Source of the DNA: Rhizobium grahamii CCGE 502
Lineage (GTDB): Bacteria; Pseudomonadota; Alphaproteobacteria; Rhizobiales; Rhizobiaceae
Assembly (NCBI RefSeq): GCF_000298315.2
Contig: NZ_AEYE02000018.1
Coordinates: 1-37,781 of the forward strand
Length of the DNA stretch: 37,781 nucleotides
Direction: 5' to 3'
This document shows positions 16,289 to 24,462 of the stretch, one piece after another; the first letter of the stretch is position 1, and the number at the start of each line of letters is the position of its first letter. The position numbers and the translations under genes were made by a program. A model generated the notes under the pieces. It was not told the origin of the DNA, did not search any database, and saw only the letters and a list, made by a program, of their open reading frames with translations.

Positions 16289-17089
16289 TCAGACGCTGGC
16301 AATCTTGCGCAAGTCGTCAACTGCGCCCGGCGCAGCTGCAACCACCGGCGCCCCCTTCGTCAACCGTTCGCCGGAAGTCGGGAACGGGTGGTACCAGCCG
16401 CCGGCTTCCTTCACCAGGCAATATCCGGCCATACAATCCCATGCATGCATGTATGGCTCGTAATATCCGACGAGACGTCCGGCTGCCACATAGGCAAGCA
16501 TCAAGGCGCCGGATCCATTGCGGATGAAGTTACCGCCCTCCTCCAACAAGCTTTCGACAATCCCGGCAACAACGGCCGGCGTCACATGGTTGTTGGCACC
16601 GATGCCAGTCACGGCGTTGCGAATCGTCCGTGAAGGATCCAGCGACAGCCTCTCGCCATTCAGGGTTGCGCCCCTGCCAAGCGCTGCTGCGTAAATCTCG
16701 TTGTGACATGGCGCCTTGATGACACCGACAACGGGCTCGCCTTGGTGCAGCAGCCCGATAGAGACACACCAGTTCGGCATTCCGTTGACAAAGGGAAGGG
16801 TCCCATCAATCGGATCGACAACCCAGGTGAACCCAGAGGTACCCTCTTCAAGGCCATACTCTTCACCGAGCACTCCATCATCGGGGAATGCTTCATTGAA
16901 GCGGTTCCGGATCAGATTTTCCACGTCACGGTCGGCGATCGAGACCACATCCTGCAGATCGCGCTTGGTCTCGATAACAAGCGTCTCGCGGCGCTTGAAA
17001 TAGTCGAGTGCCAGCGCTCCAGCCTCGTGAGCCACCGTCTCGGCAAGTGCAAAGCGTGTTTCGAGGCCTGGTACGACATTCGACGTCAT
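16289..17089 (-). CDS. Inositol-monophosphatase-family phosphatase
   Basis: A 266-residue enzyme with the full metal site of the family: GEEYG (Glu76/77), DPIDGT (Asp92, Asp95) and WDCMAG (Asp218). Such enzymes hydrolyse phosphate monoesters (inositol phosphates, histidinol phosphate, sugar phosphates) with Mg2+. It is the last gene of an ABC-importer operon, 24 bp after the ATPase gene. Together with a binding protein of the AfuA class, some of which bind sugar phosphates, this suggests that the imported solute is phosphorylated and is dephosphorylated here. The substrate is inferred, not shown. No signal peptide, so it is cytoplasmic. Confidence 0.85.
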   Translation of the reverse strand: MTSNVVPGLETRFALAETVAHEAGALALDYFKRRETLVIETKRDLQDVVSIADRDVENLIRNRFNEAFPDDGVLGEEYGLEEGTSGFTWVVDPIDGTLPFVNGMPNWCVSIGLLHQGEPVVGVIKAPCHNEIYAAALGRGATLNGERLSLDPSRTIRNAVTGIGANNHVTPAVVAGIVESLLEEGGNFIRNGSGALMLAYVAAGRLVGYYEPYMHAWDCMAGYCLVKEAGGWYHPFPTSGERLTKGAPVVAAAPGAVDDLRKIASV

Positions 17090-17113
17090 AATAATCTTCC
17101 TTGATAAAATTGA

Positions 17114-18175
17114 TCAGCTGCCGATGATTGCGATCCCACGATCCTTGAAGCCGATTTCAACGTCTGTCAAAGGCTTGAAAGCGCTCTCCATGAAGGGATC
17201 GACGACGAACAGGGTGCCTTTGCTGGTTTTGACTTCATATTCCACGTGATCGCCAAGATACGCGGTATGGATGACCTGCCCGCCGAACGCCCCACCATTC
17301 ATCGGCGAAAGCGTGATGGCGTTTGGGCGAATGGCAAGCTGCGCCGGACCTTTGCGGATATTGCGACCGGCGACACGATGGAGCAACCCCTCGATATTGA
17401 TCATTGCCTCACCGTCCTCGATACCGACAATATCGCAAGAGACCACATTTGCCTCACCCATGAAGTCGGCGATGAAGGCCGATGCCGGATGGTCGTAAAG
17501 ATCGCTGGGTGCGCCCTTCTGGGCGATTTCACCGTCCTTCATGACAATGATCTGGTCGGAGACGGCAAGCGCCTCGTCCTGATCGTGAGTAACGTAGACG
17601 GCGGTGAAGCCGAGCCGCTGCTGCAAATCCCGGATTTCGGTCCTGACGCGGCGGCGAAGGCGCGCGTCGAGATTTGAAAGAGGCTCGTCGAGCAGCAGCA
17701 CCTGTGGCTCGAGCACCAGCGCACGGGCAACCGCGACGCGTTGCTGCTGACCGCCGGAAAGTTCAGCAGGCAGGCGCGGTCCCATGCCGCCGAGCCCAAC
17801 AAGCTTCAGCCCCTCTTCAGCCCGTTCACGCGCTTGCCCCCGCTTCAGGCCGGAGGATTCAAGGCCATAGGCGACGTTGTCGAGCGCCGTCATATGCGGG
17901 AAGAGGGCATAGGACTGGAAGACCATCGAGACATCCCGCTCATTTGCCGGAAGCATGGTGACGTCCTTGCCACCGATCAGGATCCTTCCGGCGGACGGGT
18001 GCTCGAGGCCGGCCAGCATGCGAAGGGTGGTCGTCTTGCCGCAGCCGGACGGTCCAAGCAGCGTCACCAGCGTGCCGGGTTCGATTGTCAGGGAAAGGTC
18101 GGGGATCGCTGTGAAGGCGCCAAAGTTCTTGCGCACATTCTCGAAGACGACAGAGCCAGGATTGATGGGGGTCAT
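17114..18175 (-). CDS. ABC-transporter ATPase, AfuC/FbpC/PotA type
   Basis: A 353-residue ATPase. Walker A GPSGCGKTT (41-49), Q-loop in FQSYALFPHM, signature LSGGQQQR (139-146), Walker B VLLLDEP (from 159), D-loop NLD and switch His197 in YVTHDQDEA. The last 100 residues form a TOBE-type regulatory domain (QLAIRPNAITL). It drives the fused permease encoded just upstream. Its ATG overlaps the permease stop by four bases (ATGA at 18172-18175), which indicates translational coupling. One ATPase subunit pair is expected per transporter. Confidence 0.92.
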   Translation of the reverse strand: MTPINPGSVVFENVRKNFGAFTAIPDLSLTIEPGTLVTLLGPSGCGKTTTLRMLAGLEHPSAGRILIGGKDVTMLPANERDVSMVFQSYALFPHMTALDNVAYGLESSGLKRGQARERAEEGLKLVGLGGMGPRLPAELSGGQQQRVAVARALVLEPQVLLLDEPLSNLDARLRRRVRTEIRDLQQRLGFTAVYVTHDQDEALAVSDQIIVMKDGEIAQKGAPSDLYDHPASAFIADFMGEANVVSCDIVGIEDGEAMINIEGLLHRVAGRNIRKGPAQLAIRPNAITLSPMNGGAFGGQVIHTAYLGDHVEYEVKTSKGTLFVVDPFMESAFKPLTDVEIGFKDRGIAIIGS

Positions 18176-20412
18176 GCGGTTTTCTCCTGACCGAGGCGTG
18201 CGGAGGCGGTACTGGCTTCCGCCGAGAGCGCGACACGATTTTCGCGCCGCAGGCGGCGTTCGCCGACAAGAAGTTGAAAGCCCGTGATAATGGCCACCAT
18301 GACGATGATTAGTGTCGACGAATAGGCGATCGCGATTCCGTATTCGCCGTTTTCGACAAGACCGACGATATAGGATGTCGCCATGTTGTACTCGGCACTG
18401 ACGAGGAAGACGACAGCGCTGATCGAGGTAATGGCGCGCACGAAGGAATAGACCAGGGCTGCAGTGATTGCAGGGCGCAGCAGCGGCAGGATAACCTTGC
18501 GGATCGTTCGGAAGCTGTCGGCGCGCAACGTCAGCGACGCCTCATCGAGGCTCTTGTCCAGTTGGCTCATCGCCGCCACACCGCCTCGCACCCCAACCGG
18601 CATGTTGCGGAAGACAAAGCAGGCAACAAGGATGGCCGCCGTACCTGTCATTTCGAGTGGCGGCAGGTTGAAGGCCATGATGTAGCTGATGCCGATGACG
18701 GTACCAGGGATCGCAAAGCTCATCATCAGGGCGAACTCGAAGACATCTCGTCCGGCAAACTTCTGCCGAACGATCAGATAGGCGGTCAAAAGACCAACAG
18801 CGGCCGTGAGCGGGGCGGAGATCAACGCGATCTCCATCGTCGTCCAGAACGAATTCCAGGCAACCCCCGTCCACGCCAGGCCGCCGTCATCGCGAAACCC
18901 GATCGAGAAAGCGCGGATGTAGTGTTCCAATGTAAGGGTGTTGTCGAGGCCCCAGGTGCGCACGAAACCGCCGAACAGGATCATCGCATAGACGATGATC
19001 GTGAAGATCATCCAGGGAATGACGATCGCATGAAGGGCAATCGAAAGCCCACGCGGCAATGCGATATGCTGGCCGGAGTCGCCCTTGCCGGTCACCGTCG
19101 CGAAATTCTTGCCCGACAACCAGAAACGCTGCGCCAGGAACGCCGACAGGGTAAAGCAGAGCAGGATCGCGGCTAGCACTGCGGCGCGCGACGGATCGTT
19201 CTGCGACCCGACAACGGCGAAGAAGATTTCTGTCGACAGCACGCCATGACTGCCGCCAAGCACGAGCGGGTTGCCGAAATCCGCCATGCTCTCAATAAAG
19301 CCTATCAGGAAGGCGTTGGCGATCCCGGGCTTCATCAGCGGCAGGGAAACCCGCCAGAAGGTGCGCCAGCGATCGGCGCGCAGTGTCTGAGAGGCCTCCT
19401 CCATGGATGGGCTTACCCCCTCCACAACGCCGATCAGAACGAGGAACGAGATCGGCGTGAACGAAAGAACCTGGGCGATCCAGATTCCCGTCAGGCCATA
19501 AAGCCATCGGCCGGGTTCGATCCCCAGCAAGCCAGAAATCAACTGGGTAGCGACGCCAGAGCGGCCAAACAGCAGCGTAAGGGCAAGACCAACGACGAAT
19601 GGCGGGGTGATGATCGGCAAAACGGTGAGCAGCCGCAGCCCCTTCTTGAATGGAAAGCGGGTGCGCGTCGCAACCAGTGCAAAGCAAAGACCGAGCGTCG
19701 TCGAGCCAGTCGCTGCCAATATGGCGAGCCAAAGCGTGCGCCACGCTACGCCGCAGCGTTCCCCGCCTCCCAGACAGCCGAGGCTCCAGACGGACGGGTC
19801 CTGTACATTCGTCAGGAAGCCGCTCGGGTTAAACGAACCGTCGAAATCCTGGAAAGCTCCGACGAACATGCTGCCAATCGGATAGAAGACGAACACAGTA
19901 ACGAGCAGGACAAGCATTGCGATGGCGCTAACGACGAAAGCGTCGCCTTTCATCACCCCGCGTTCGGCAAGCCCGAACGAAAACATGGCGACAAAGACCA
20001 GGCCAACCAGGACGGCACCGGCGCCCATCGATGGCTGGCCGTCTGAAAGTGCACCGAACAGCATCTCGCTGATCGTCCAGCTCCAGCCGGTAAAGCCGAT
20101 CGCAAGCCCTTGCAGTGCCAGCAACAGAAGGCCAAACCCACCCGCCCAGGCAAGAAGGGCGCCCCGCCTGGTGTGGTCGCGGATGAAGCGCGCAATGCCA
20201 CAAAGCAGGACAAAGAACACAATGACTGCCAGCCACCAACGGCCATGGGAGACGATCTGCAGGATGCCGGGTGCCGCGGAAGGATCTCCTGGAAAATCAG
20301 GAAGCCAGTCGAACCCAAAAAAGCCGCCCTCAGTTCGGTACCACGGCAGTACCGTCAAGGCAGCAAAAGCAATGACGAGAGCGATATCCAATCTGCGGTT
20401 ACGGTTTTTCAT
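18172..20412 (-). CDS. ABC-transporter permease, two fused membrane domains (AfuB/FbpB type)
   Basis: A 746-residue inner-membrane protein with about a dozen TM helices and two BPD_transp_1 domains. Each has an ATPase-contact (EAA) loop: EASQTLRADRWRTFW in the first half and EASLTLRADSFRTIRKV in the second. The fused form is usual for Fe(III)/phosphonate/sugar-phosphate (Fbp/Afu) importers. About 170 residues of extra TM helices precede the first domain. The start at 20412 has GGAG seven bases upstream; an ATG at 20439 is also in frame. It lies between the binding-protein and ATPase genes and completes the transporter. Confidence 0.9.
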   Translation of the reverse strand: MKNRNRRLDIALVIAFAALTVLPWYRTEGGFFGFDWLPDFPGDPSAAPGILQIVSHGRWWLAVIVFFVLLCGIARFIRDHTRRGALLAWAGGFGLLLLALQGLAIGFTGWSWTISEMLFGALSDGQPSMGAGAVLVGLVFVAMFSFGLAERGVMKGDAFVVSAIAMLVLLVTVFVFYPIGSMFVGAFQDFDGSFNPSGFLTNVQDPSVWSLGCLGGGERCGVAWRTLWLAILAATGSTTLGLCFALVATRTRFPFKKGLRLLTVLPIITPPFVVGLALTLLFGRSGVATQLISGLLGIEPGRWLYGLTGIWIAQVLSFTPISFLVLIGVVEGVSPSMEEASQTLRADRWRTFWRVSLPLMKPGIANAFLIGFIESMADFGNPLVLGGSHGVLSTEIFFAVVGSQNDPSRAAVLAAILLCFTLSAFLAQRFWLSGKNFATVTGKGDSGQHIALPRGLSIALHAIVIPWMIFTIIVYAMILFGGFVRTWGLDNTLTLEHYIRAFSIGFRDDGGLAWTGVAWNSFWTTMEIALISAPLTAAVGLLTAYLIVRQKFAGRDVFEFALMMSFAIPGTVIGISYIMAFNLPPLEMTGTAAILVACFVFRNMPVGVRGGVAAMSQLDKSLDEASLTLRADSFRTIRKVILPLLRPAITAALVYSFVRAITSISAVVFLVSAEYNMATSYIVGLVENGEYGIAIAYSSTLIIVMVAIITGFQLLVGERRLRRENRVALSAEASTASARLGQEKTA

Positions 20413-20487
20413 CGATCGCTCCGCCAAGGTGTCATGCAATGGCCGGCAACCCGATGCCGCCAGCCATTGCTGCTTCAGGGATCAGGA

Positions 20488-21516
20488 TCAATTGGCTTTG
20501 GCGCCAATTTCCTTGTCCCATCGCGAAAGCAGCGCCTTGCGCTTCTCTGGCTCGCCGTAGGTCTTGAAGTCATAGTCGATCAACTTGATATCCTCGAATT
20601 TCGGGGACTCCTTCGGGACCTCAGCCGACTTGTTGGACGGAAGCTGGAAGGACTTGGCATCCTTCATGTGCGACTGAACATCAGCGGTTAGCGCCCAGTC
20701 ATACCACTTCTTGGCATTGTCGAGGTTCTTCGCACCCTTGATGATCGACATCGAGCCGATTTCGTAACCAGTGCCTTCGCAGGGTGCAACCGACTTGACC
20801 GGGAAGCCCTCGACAGCCTGGGCGACGGCATCATGCATGAAGACGACACCGATCGTCGTTTCGCCGCGTGCGGCGGCCTTTACCGGTGCTGAGCCAGACT
20901 TGGTATATTGCGACACATTGGCATTGAGTTTGCTCAGGTAATCGAACGCCTTATCCTCTCCCATGATCTGAACCAGGGTCGCGAGCGCCGTATAGGCCGT
21001 GCCTGAGGAGTTCGGGTTGGCAATCTGTATCTCGCCCTTGTACGAGGCATCCAGCAGGTCAGCCCAGCACTTGGGCTCTTTCAACCCCTTCTTCTTCAGG
21101 AGGTCGGTGTTATAGCCCCAGCCAAGCGCGCCGGCATACACACCAACGGTGCGATAGTTGGCGCTTTCTGCCTGCTTTTTCGCCCAGTCCTGAAGTTGAT
21201 CGAGCATTGGCGACTTGTATTCCTGAGTAAGGCCCTCTGTGGCAGCCTGCAGGTGCGGATCGCCGGTGCCGGCCCACCAGATGTCTGTCTTCGGGTTTCG
21301 CGCCTCTGCGCGAACCTTGGCGTAAGTCTCGCCTGAGGACAGACGGACCATGTTCACCGTGATGTCCGTTTCTTTTTCGAACCGGTCTTTCATCATTTCG
21401 CAGATCACCACGTCTGCGGAGCAGATGAGGTTGAGATTGCCTGCGGCGTGCGCCGAATAGGCCGACAAAGACATACCCGCAGCGAGCACTGTCGCAGCGA
21501 TTTGTACCGACTTCAT
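20488..21516 (-). CDS. Periplasmic solute-binding protein, AfuA/FbpA-like
   Basis: A 342-residue protein with a clean Sec signal peptide (MKSVQIAATVLAAG to AHA, about 1-24) and a class II binding fold: NLICSADVVICEMM, IWWAGTGDPHLQAA, LGWGYNTDLLKKKG and CWADLLDASYKGEIQIANP. It resembles AfuA-type proteins; in this family some members bind ferric iron and others hexose phosphates. I see no obvious Tyr-Tyr ferric site, so a sugar or polyol phosphate is plausible given the phosphatase at the end of the operon. A strong SD (AGGAGGAAACA) precedes the ATG. First gene of the operon, controlled from the region with two LacI-type operators. Confidence 0.85.
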   Translation of the reverse strand: MKSVQIAATVLAAGMSLSAYSAHAAGNLNLICSADVVICEMMKDRFEKETDITVNMVRLSSGETYAKVRAEARNPKTDIWWAGTGDPHLQAATEGLTQEYKSPMLDQLQDWAKKQAESANYRTVGVYAGALGWGYNTDLLKKKGLKEPKCWADLLDASYKGEIQIANPNSSGTAYTALATLVQIMGEDKAFDYLSKLNANVSQYTKSGSAPVKAAARGETTIGVVFMHDAVAQAVEGFPVKSVAPCEGTGYEIGSMSIIKGAKNLDNAKKWYDWALTADVQSHMKDAKSFQLPSNKSAEVPKESPKFEDIKLIDYDFKTYGEPEKRKALLSRWDKEIGAKAN

Positions 21517-21555
21517 TGTTTCCTCCTAACTGGCGACGCCTCCACGCCGCACGCT

Positions 21556-21571
21556 TTGCAAGCGTGTGCAA
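21556..21571. promoter_or_regulatory. Putative LacI-family operator 1 (TTGCA-N6-TGCAA)
   Basis: Perfect inverted repeat TTGCAagcgtgTGCAA, 40 bp before the binding-protein ATG. The same 5-6-5 architecture recurs 78 bp away. A second overlapping palindrome, TGCAACAGTTGCA, occupies 21567-21579. Confidence 0.65.
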
Positions 21572-21633
21572 CAGTTGCATCCTGACGACCTTTATGTCAA
21601 CTGTTTAGAGCGTAGAACGGGCGGTGAATTCCC

Positions 21634-21649
21634 TTGCATGCATGTGCAA
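21634..21649. promoter_or_regulatory. Putative LacI-family operator 2 (TTGCA-N6-TGCAA)
   Basis: Perfect inverted repeat TTGCAtgcatgTGCAA with the same half-sites and spacer length as operator 1. It lies 33-48 bp before the preferred GTG start of the lacI-type gene, where bound repressor could block its own promoter. Two spaced sites would allow looping. Confidence 0.65.
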
Positions 21650-21681
21650 TGCGGACGTAAATGATGGTCAGAGAGGCTGTT

Positions 21682-22734
21682 GTGAAACAGAGGATAGTAA
21701 GCGCGCAGGAGGTCGCTGACAAGGCAGGTGTGTCCCGGTCGGCAGTGTCGCGGACCTTCACGCCTGGCGCCAGCGTTGCAACAAAAACGCGAGAGAGGGT
21801 CATGCTCGCCGCGGAGGAACTGGGCTATCACGTCAATCATCTCGCCCGCGGCCTGATGCGCAATGAAAGCGGGATCGTCTGCCTCATTGTATCCGAGGTT
21901 GCGACGCCCTACCGGTCGGCTCTGCTCGGAAGGCTCACGCTGAACCTACAGAATGCGGGCAAGGTTGCGATGCTGATCAACACGGATCGCTCCGATGGCA
22001 GCGTTGACCGCGCCTTGCAGCAGGCACTTCGCTATCGCGCTGATGCTTCCATTATTCTTTCCGGATTGCCGGACAGATCCATCACGCAGCTTTGTTTGCG
22101 CAATGGTCAACGCCTGGTTCTCATCAATCGCGACGACGATCAGCAAGGTCCATTGCGCATAAATCTGGACGACCATGAAGCGGGAGGGCGCGTGGTTTCC
22201 GCATTCGTGAGGGCTGGGTGCAGAAGGCTTGCCTTTGCCAACTCCGAAGCTGGGACACCCAGTCTGATGGCGCGTGAGAGGGGGTTCGTTGCAGCGGCTT
22301 CCGCCTTGGGCATGGAGGTGATTGTAGAACGCCATGGTTGGACCGGCTATGAGGCCGGTAGCGTCCTGGGTCGCCGCATGCTGACCGCGAAGGAGCGTCC
22401 TGATGCGGTATTTTGTGCGACCGACCTGCTTGCCTGTGGCTTTATGGACGTCGCGCGTCACCAATTCGGTCTGTCCGTCCCAAACGACCTCTGCGTAGCG
22501 GGTTTCGACGATATTGAGCAGGCGTCCTGGTCGTCCTACGCATTGACGACGTTTGCGCAGCCGATCGCAGACATCGCCTCCAGGGCAGTCGATTGGCTGA
22601 GCGAGATGCCGCAGGAAGATGGCCACGCGGTCGCCCAGCCGATCACGCTCAAGGCTGAAATGATCTGGCGCAACTCGATCAGGGCAAAAGGGGGCACGGG
22701 GAACGCAAGTACCGTTATCGACGGCTCCGAGTGA
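21682..22734 (+). CDS. LacI/GalR-family transcriptional regulator
   Basis: A 350-residue regulator. Residues about 7-27 are the helix-turn-helix (AQEVADKAGVSRSAVSRTF), followed by the hinge region (GYHVNHLARGLM) and a periplasmic-binding-protein-like effector domain ending with DLCVAGFDDIEQASWSSYAL. The GTG at 21682 has AGAGAGG five bases upstream and gives the usual distance to the HTH; the ATGs at 21661/21664 have no SD. It is divergent from the importer operon and most likely controls it and itself through the two TTGCA-N6-TGCAA sites. The inducer is presumably the transported solute or its dephosphorylated product. Confidence 0.9.
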   Translation: MKQRIVSAQEVADKAGVSRSAVSRTFTPGASVATKTRERVMLAAEELGYHVNHLARGLMRNESGIVCLIVSEVATPYRSALLGRLTLNLQNAGKVAMLINTDRSDGSVDRALQQALRYRADASIILSGLPDRSITQLCLRNGQRLVLINRDDDQQGPLRINLDDHEAGGRVVSAFVRAGCRRLAFANSEAGTPSLMARERGFVAAASALGMEVIVERHGWTGYEAGSVLGRRMLTAKERPDAVFCATDLLACGFMDVARHQFGLSVPNDLCVAGFDDIEQASWSSYALTTFAQPIADIASRAVDWLSEMPQEDGHAVAQPITLKAEMIWRNSIRAKGGTGNASTVIDGSE

Positions 22735-22934
22735 CGGACTGTATCGGAACACACCGGCGGCTTCGAGGTCTACATCTGCCGATACCTTTGAATACCGCTC
22801 GCGTCGCGGCTTGGGCTGAGTTTATTTTCAAAAAGCGAGCATAGCGAAATGTCAGCCAGGTCCACGGATGTAGCAAGACAGGTAAACAAAGGGACGCGAT
22901 CTCCAAGCCGGTCCGCCGCTGTCATGCCGGCAAT

Positions 22935-23144
22935 TTACTGACCAGTATCCGTCGACGAGGGAGTGGAGGCGCTTTGGCTCGTTATCTTTGGCGTTTCGAT
23001 CATCGCGTCTCTCACCTGCGTCCAGGCAAAAGCGACGACCGCCAGGATCAACACGATCGTCACAAAAATCCACACACCTCCCCGGCGGTAACTGCGGGGT
23101 GTTGTGCGCAAGTCCAATTCACTGCTGTCGTTGTCGCCTGACAT
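22935..23144 (-). CDS. Small single-span membrane protein, 69 aa
   Basis: Starts MSGDNDSSELDLRTTP, an acidic polar head, then RRGG and one TM helix (VWIFVTIVLILAVVAFAW, about 22-39), then a Ser/Thr-rich tail. The ATG at 23144 has GAGGA seven bases upstream. A frame from 23258 is longer but unsupported. An EcfG-like promoter lies just upstream, suggesting general-stress control. Function unknown; the shape resembles small rhizobial stress proteins. Confidence 0.6.
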   Translation of the reverse strand: MSGDNDSSELDLRTTPRSYRRGGVWIFVTIVLILAVVAFAWTQVRDAMIETPKITSQSASTPSSTDTGQ

Positions 23145-23171
23145 TGTCGATCCTCTGATCTCTTCTCGGAT

Positions 23172-23196
23172 AACCTGACGAGCGAGATCTGGTTCC
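23172..23196 (-). promoter_or_regulatory. Putative EcfG/RpoE2-type promoter
   Basis: Minus strand: GGAAC (23196-23192), 16 bases, then GGTT (23175-23172). The known alphaproteobacterial general-stress consensus is GGAAC-N16/17-CGTT. The predicted start lies about 20 bases before the ATG at 23144. Confidence 0.5.
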
Positions 23197-23199
23197 CAC

Positions 23200-23219
23200 G
23201 ATCGGACTTCAGTCTGATG
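23200..23219. repeat. 20-bp repeat, copy 1 (possible operator)
   Basis: GATCGGACTTCAGTCTGATG matches GATCAGACCTCAGTCCGATG at 23301-23320 in 17 of 20 bases. Both are quasi-palindromic around TCAGTC. This copy lies just upstream of the EcfG-like promoter of the small membrane protein. Confidence 0.45.
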
Positions 23220-23300
23220 CAGACATGCCGACCGCGCGTGGCAAAACCGGTTTTCCATCCATTAACGATGCGCGACAGATTCCGACCATTGTCTTTGCCG

Positions 23301-23320
23301 GATCAGACCTCAGTCCGATG
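23301..23320. repeat. 20-bp repeat, copy 2 (possible operator)
   Basis: Second copy of the imperfect repeat, 101 bp from the first and about 100 bp before the secreted Gly-rich gene. The pair sits in a divergent intergenic region, as expected for binding sites of a shared regulator. No regulator is recognisable. Confidence 0.45.
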
Positions 23321-23420
23321 TGAAAGAAATGATCTGTCTATAGTTTGAGACTCAGCTTGAGCGAGCAACGCCTGCCTATTCCTGGCTTCGCTTACAGACT
23401 TCGATGATTTGGAGGAAACG

Positions 23421-24077
23421 ATGCGTATCACAACTTTGGCTTCCATGGCCGTTCTCTCCCTTGCTGTTGCTACGAGCCCGCTTGCGCTTGCCGGGTTCGA
23501 CAGTGTTGCAATGGCAAAAGGCGGCGGCAACGGTGGTGGAAACGGTGGCGGCAACGGCGGCGGCGGCAGCCATGGAAACAGCGGCGCGCATGGCAACAGC
23601 GGCACGCATGGTGGCAACAATGGAAGCCAGAGCGGCACATCCCCCCATGGCAGCTCGAAAGCCGGCGGAACGACGAAGGGCAAGTCCGGCGAGGCGGGAA
23701 GCAAGTCGCAGTCTGCAAAAGCAGACAAGGCCGTCACCATCAAGGACAAAAACGCGTCCGCACAGCTTGCCGGTCTGAACTCGCTGAAGCGGAACTACAG
23801 AGCTTACCTGAATACCTCTGACCCGCGCATGGCTGCAATCTCCGCCTATGCAGTAGCCTATGCTCAATATGAAATCGACAACGGTGTCGAGCCATCCGAA
23901 GATGATCCGATCCTCGGAGACGAGGCATTGGAAGATGCGCTGGCTTCTGCAACCAAGACCGGCGAAGTCAGCCCGGCGGTTTTCAATCAGGCAAAAGCCA
24001 TCCTGGGTGTCGGTGACGCCAACGGCAAGATCGATGAAATCCGCGCTTCAATGGAAACCTCCGAGCCGGCCGAGTAA
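23421..24077 (+). CDS. Secreted Gly/Asn-rich protein with acidic C-terminal domain
   Basis: A 218-residue protein. A Sec signal peptide (MRITTLASMAVLSLAVATSP) is followed by GGGN repeats (about 33-50) and a Gly/Ser/His-rich low-complexity stretch to about 85. A Lys/Ala-rich linker leads to a compact helical domain (LAGLNSLKRNYRAYLNTSDP, MAAISAYAVAYAQYEID) and an acidic tail. The perfect SD GGAGGAAACG fixes the ATG at 23421. It is probably periplasmic or secreted; the glycine-rich part may be a flexible spacer or bind surfaces. Similar hypothetical proteins occur in rhizobia, but I cannot assign a function. Proline-rich frames on the other strand are its shadow. Confidence 0.7.
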   Translation: MRITTLASMAVLSLAVATSPLALAGFDSVAMAKGGGNGGGNGGGNGGGGSHGNSGAHGNSGTHGGNNGSQSGTSPHGSSKAGGTTKGKSGEAGSKSQSAKADKAVTIKDKNASAQLAGLNSLKRNYRAYLNTSDPRMAAISAYAVAYAQYEIDNGVEPSEDDPILGDEALEDALASATKTGEVSPAVFNQAKAILGVGDANGKIDEIRASMETSEPAE

Positions 24078-24462
24078 ATTCCAGACCCGTCATGTCTCAG
24101 TCATGTCTCAGTCATGTCTGCGTCAAAACGCGACATGGCCGAGGCACCTGCTGTGGCTGCGTCTTTACCAAAGCAGCCCCTTCCGGATACGCAATAAGAC
24201 GGTGCGAACGCTGCCTCTTCCAACCTTGTGTCGGAGCACCGCCTGTCGGTGATTCTCGCGACGTAGCCGCTGTTGCGGGCGTCACGATGCCGAAACGCCC
24301 GACAGGCAATCCTCCGCTATAGAGCCAGCTGATCTGTCTTAACGACTTTGGCTAACTAGTTCTCATTGCCGAACAGACTACAATCTCCCGAACTCCAGTC
24401 TCGTGCAGGGGACAGGAGCCTTGTGAGCGTGAATCACTCGTGAAGCGCCTTTGGGGACCATG
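24078..24462. other. Intergenic stretch before glmS-type gene
   Basis: 385 bp with a short direct repeat at its left end and otherwise only Cys/Arg-rich frames that do not look coding. The glmS-type promoter must lie here, but no clear -35/-10 pair was recognised. Confidence 0.4.
24090..24120. repeat. 11-bp tandem repeat, 2.8 copies
   Basis: TCATGTCTCAG repeated at 24090 and 24101, with a partial third copy (TCATGTCTG) at 24112, 13 bp after a stop codon. A simple slippage-type repeat; no function suggested. Confidence 0.8.

Noticed and set aside
23303-23749. Proline-rich minus-strand frame
   Set aside because: Antisense shadow of the GGGN repeats of the secreted Gly-rich protein.
24078-24462. 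glmS ribozyme upstream of the aminotransferase gene
   Set aside because: No recognisable core, and the ribozyme is known from Gram-positive bacteria.
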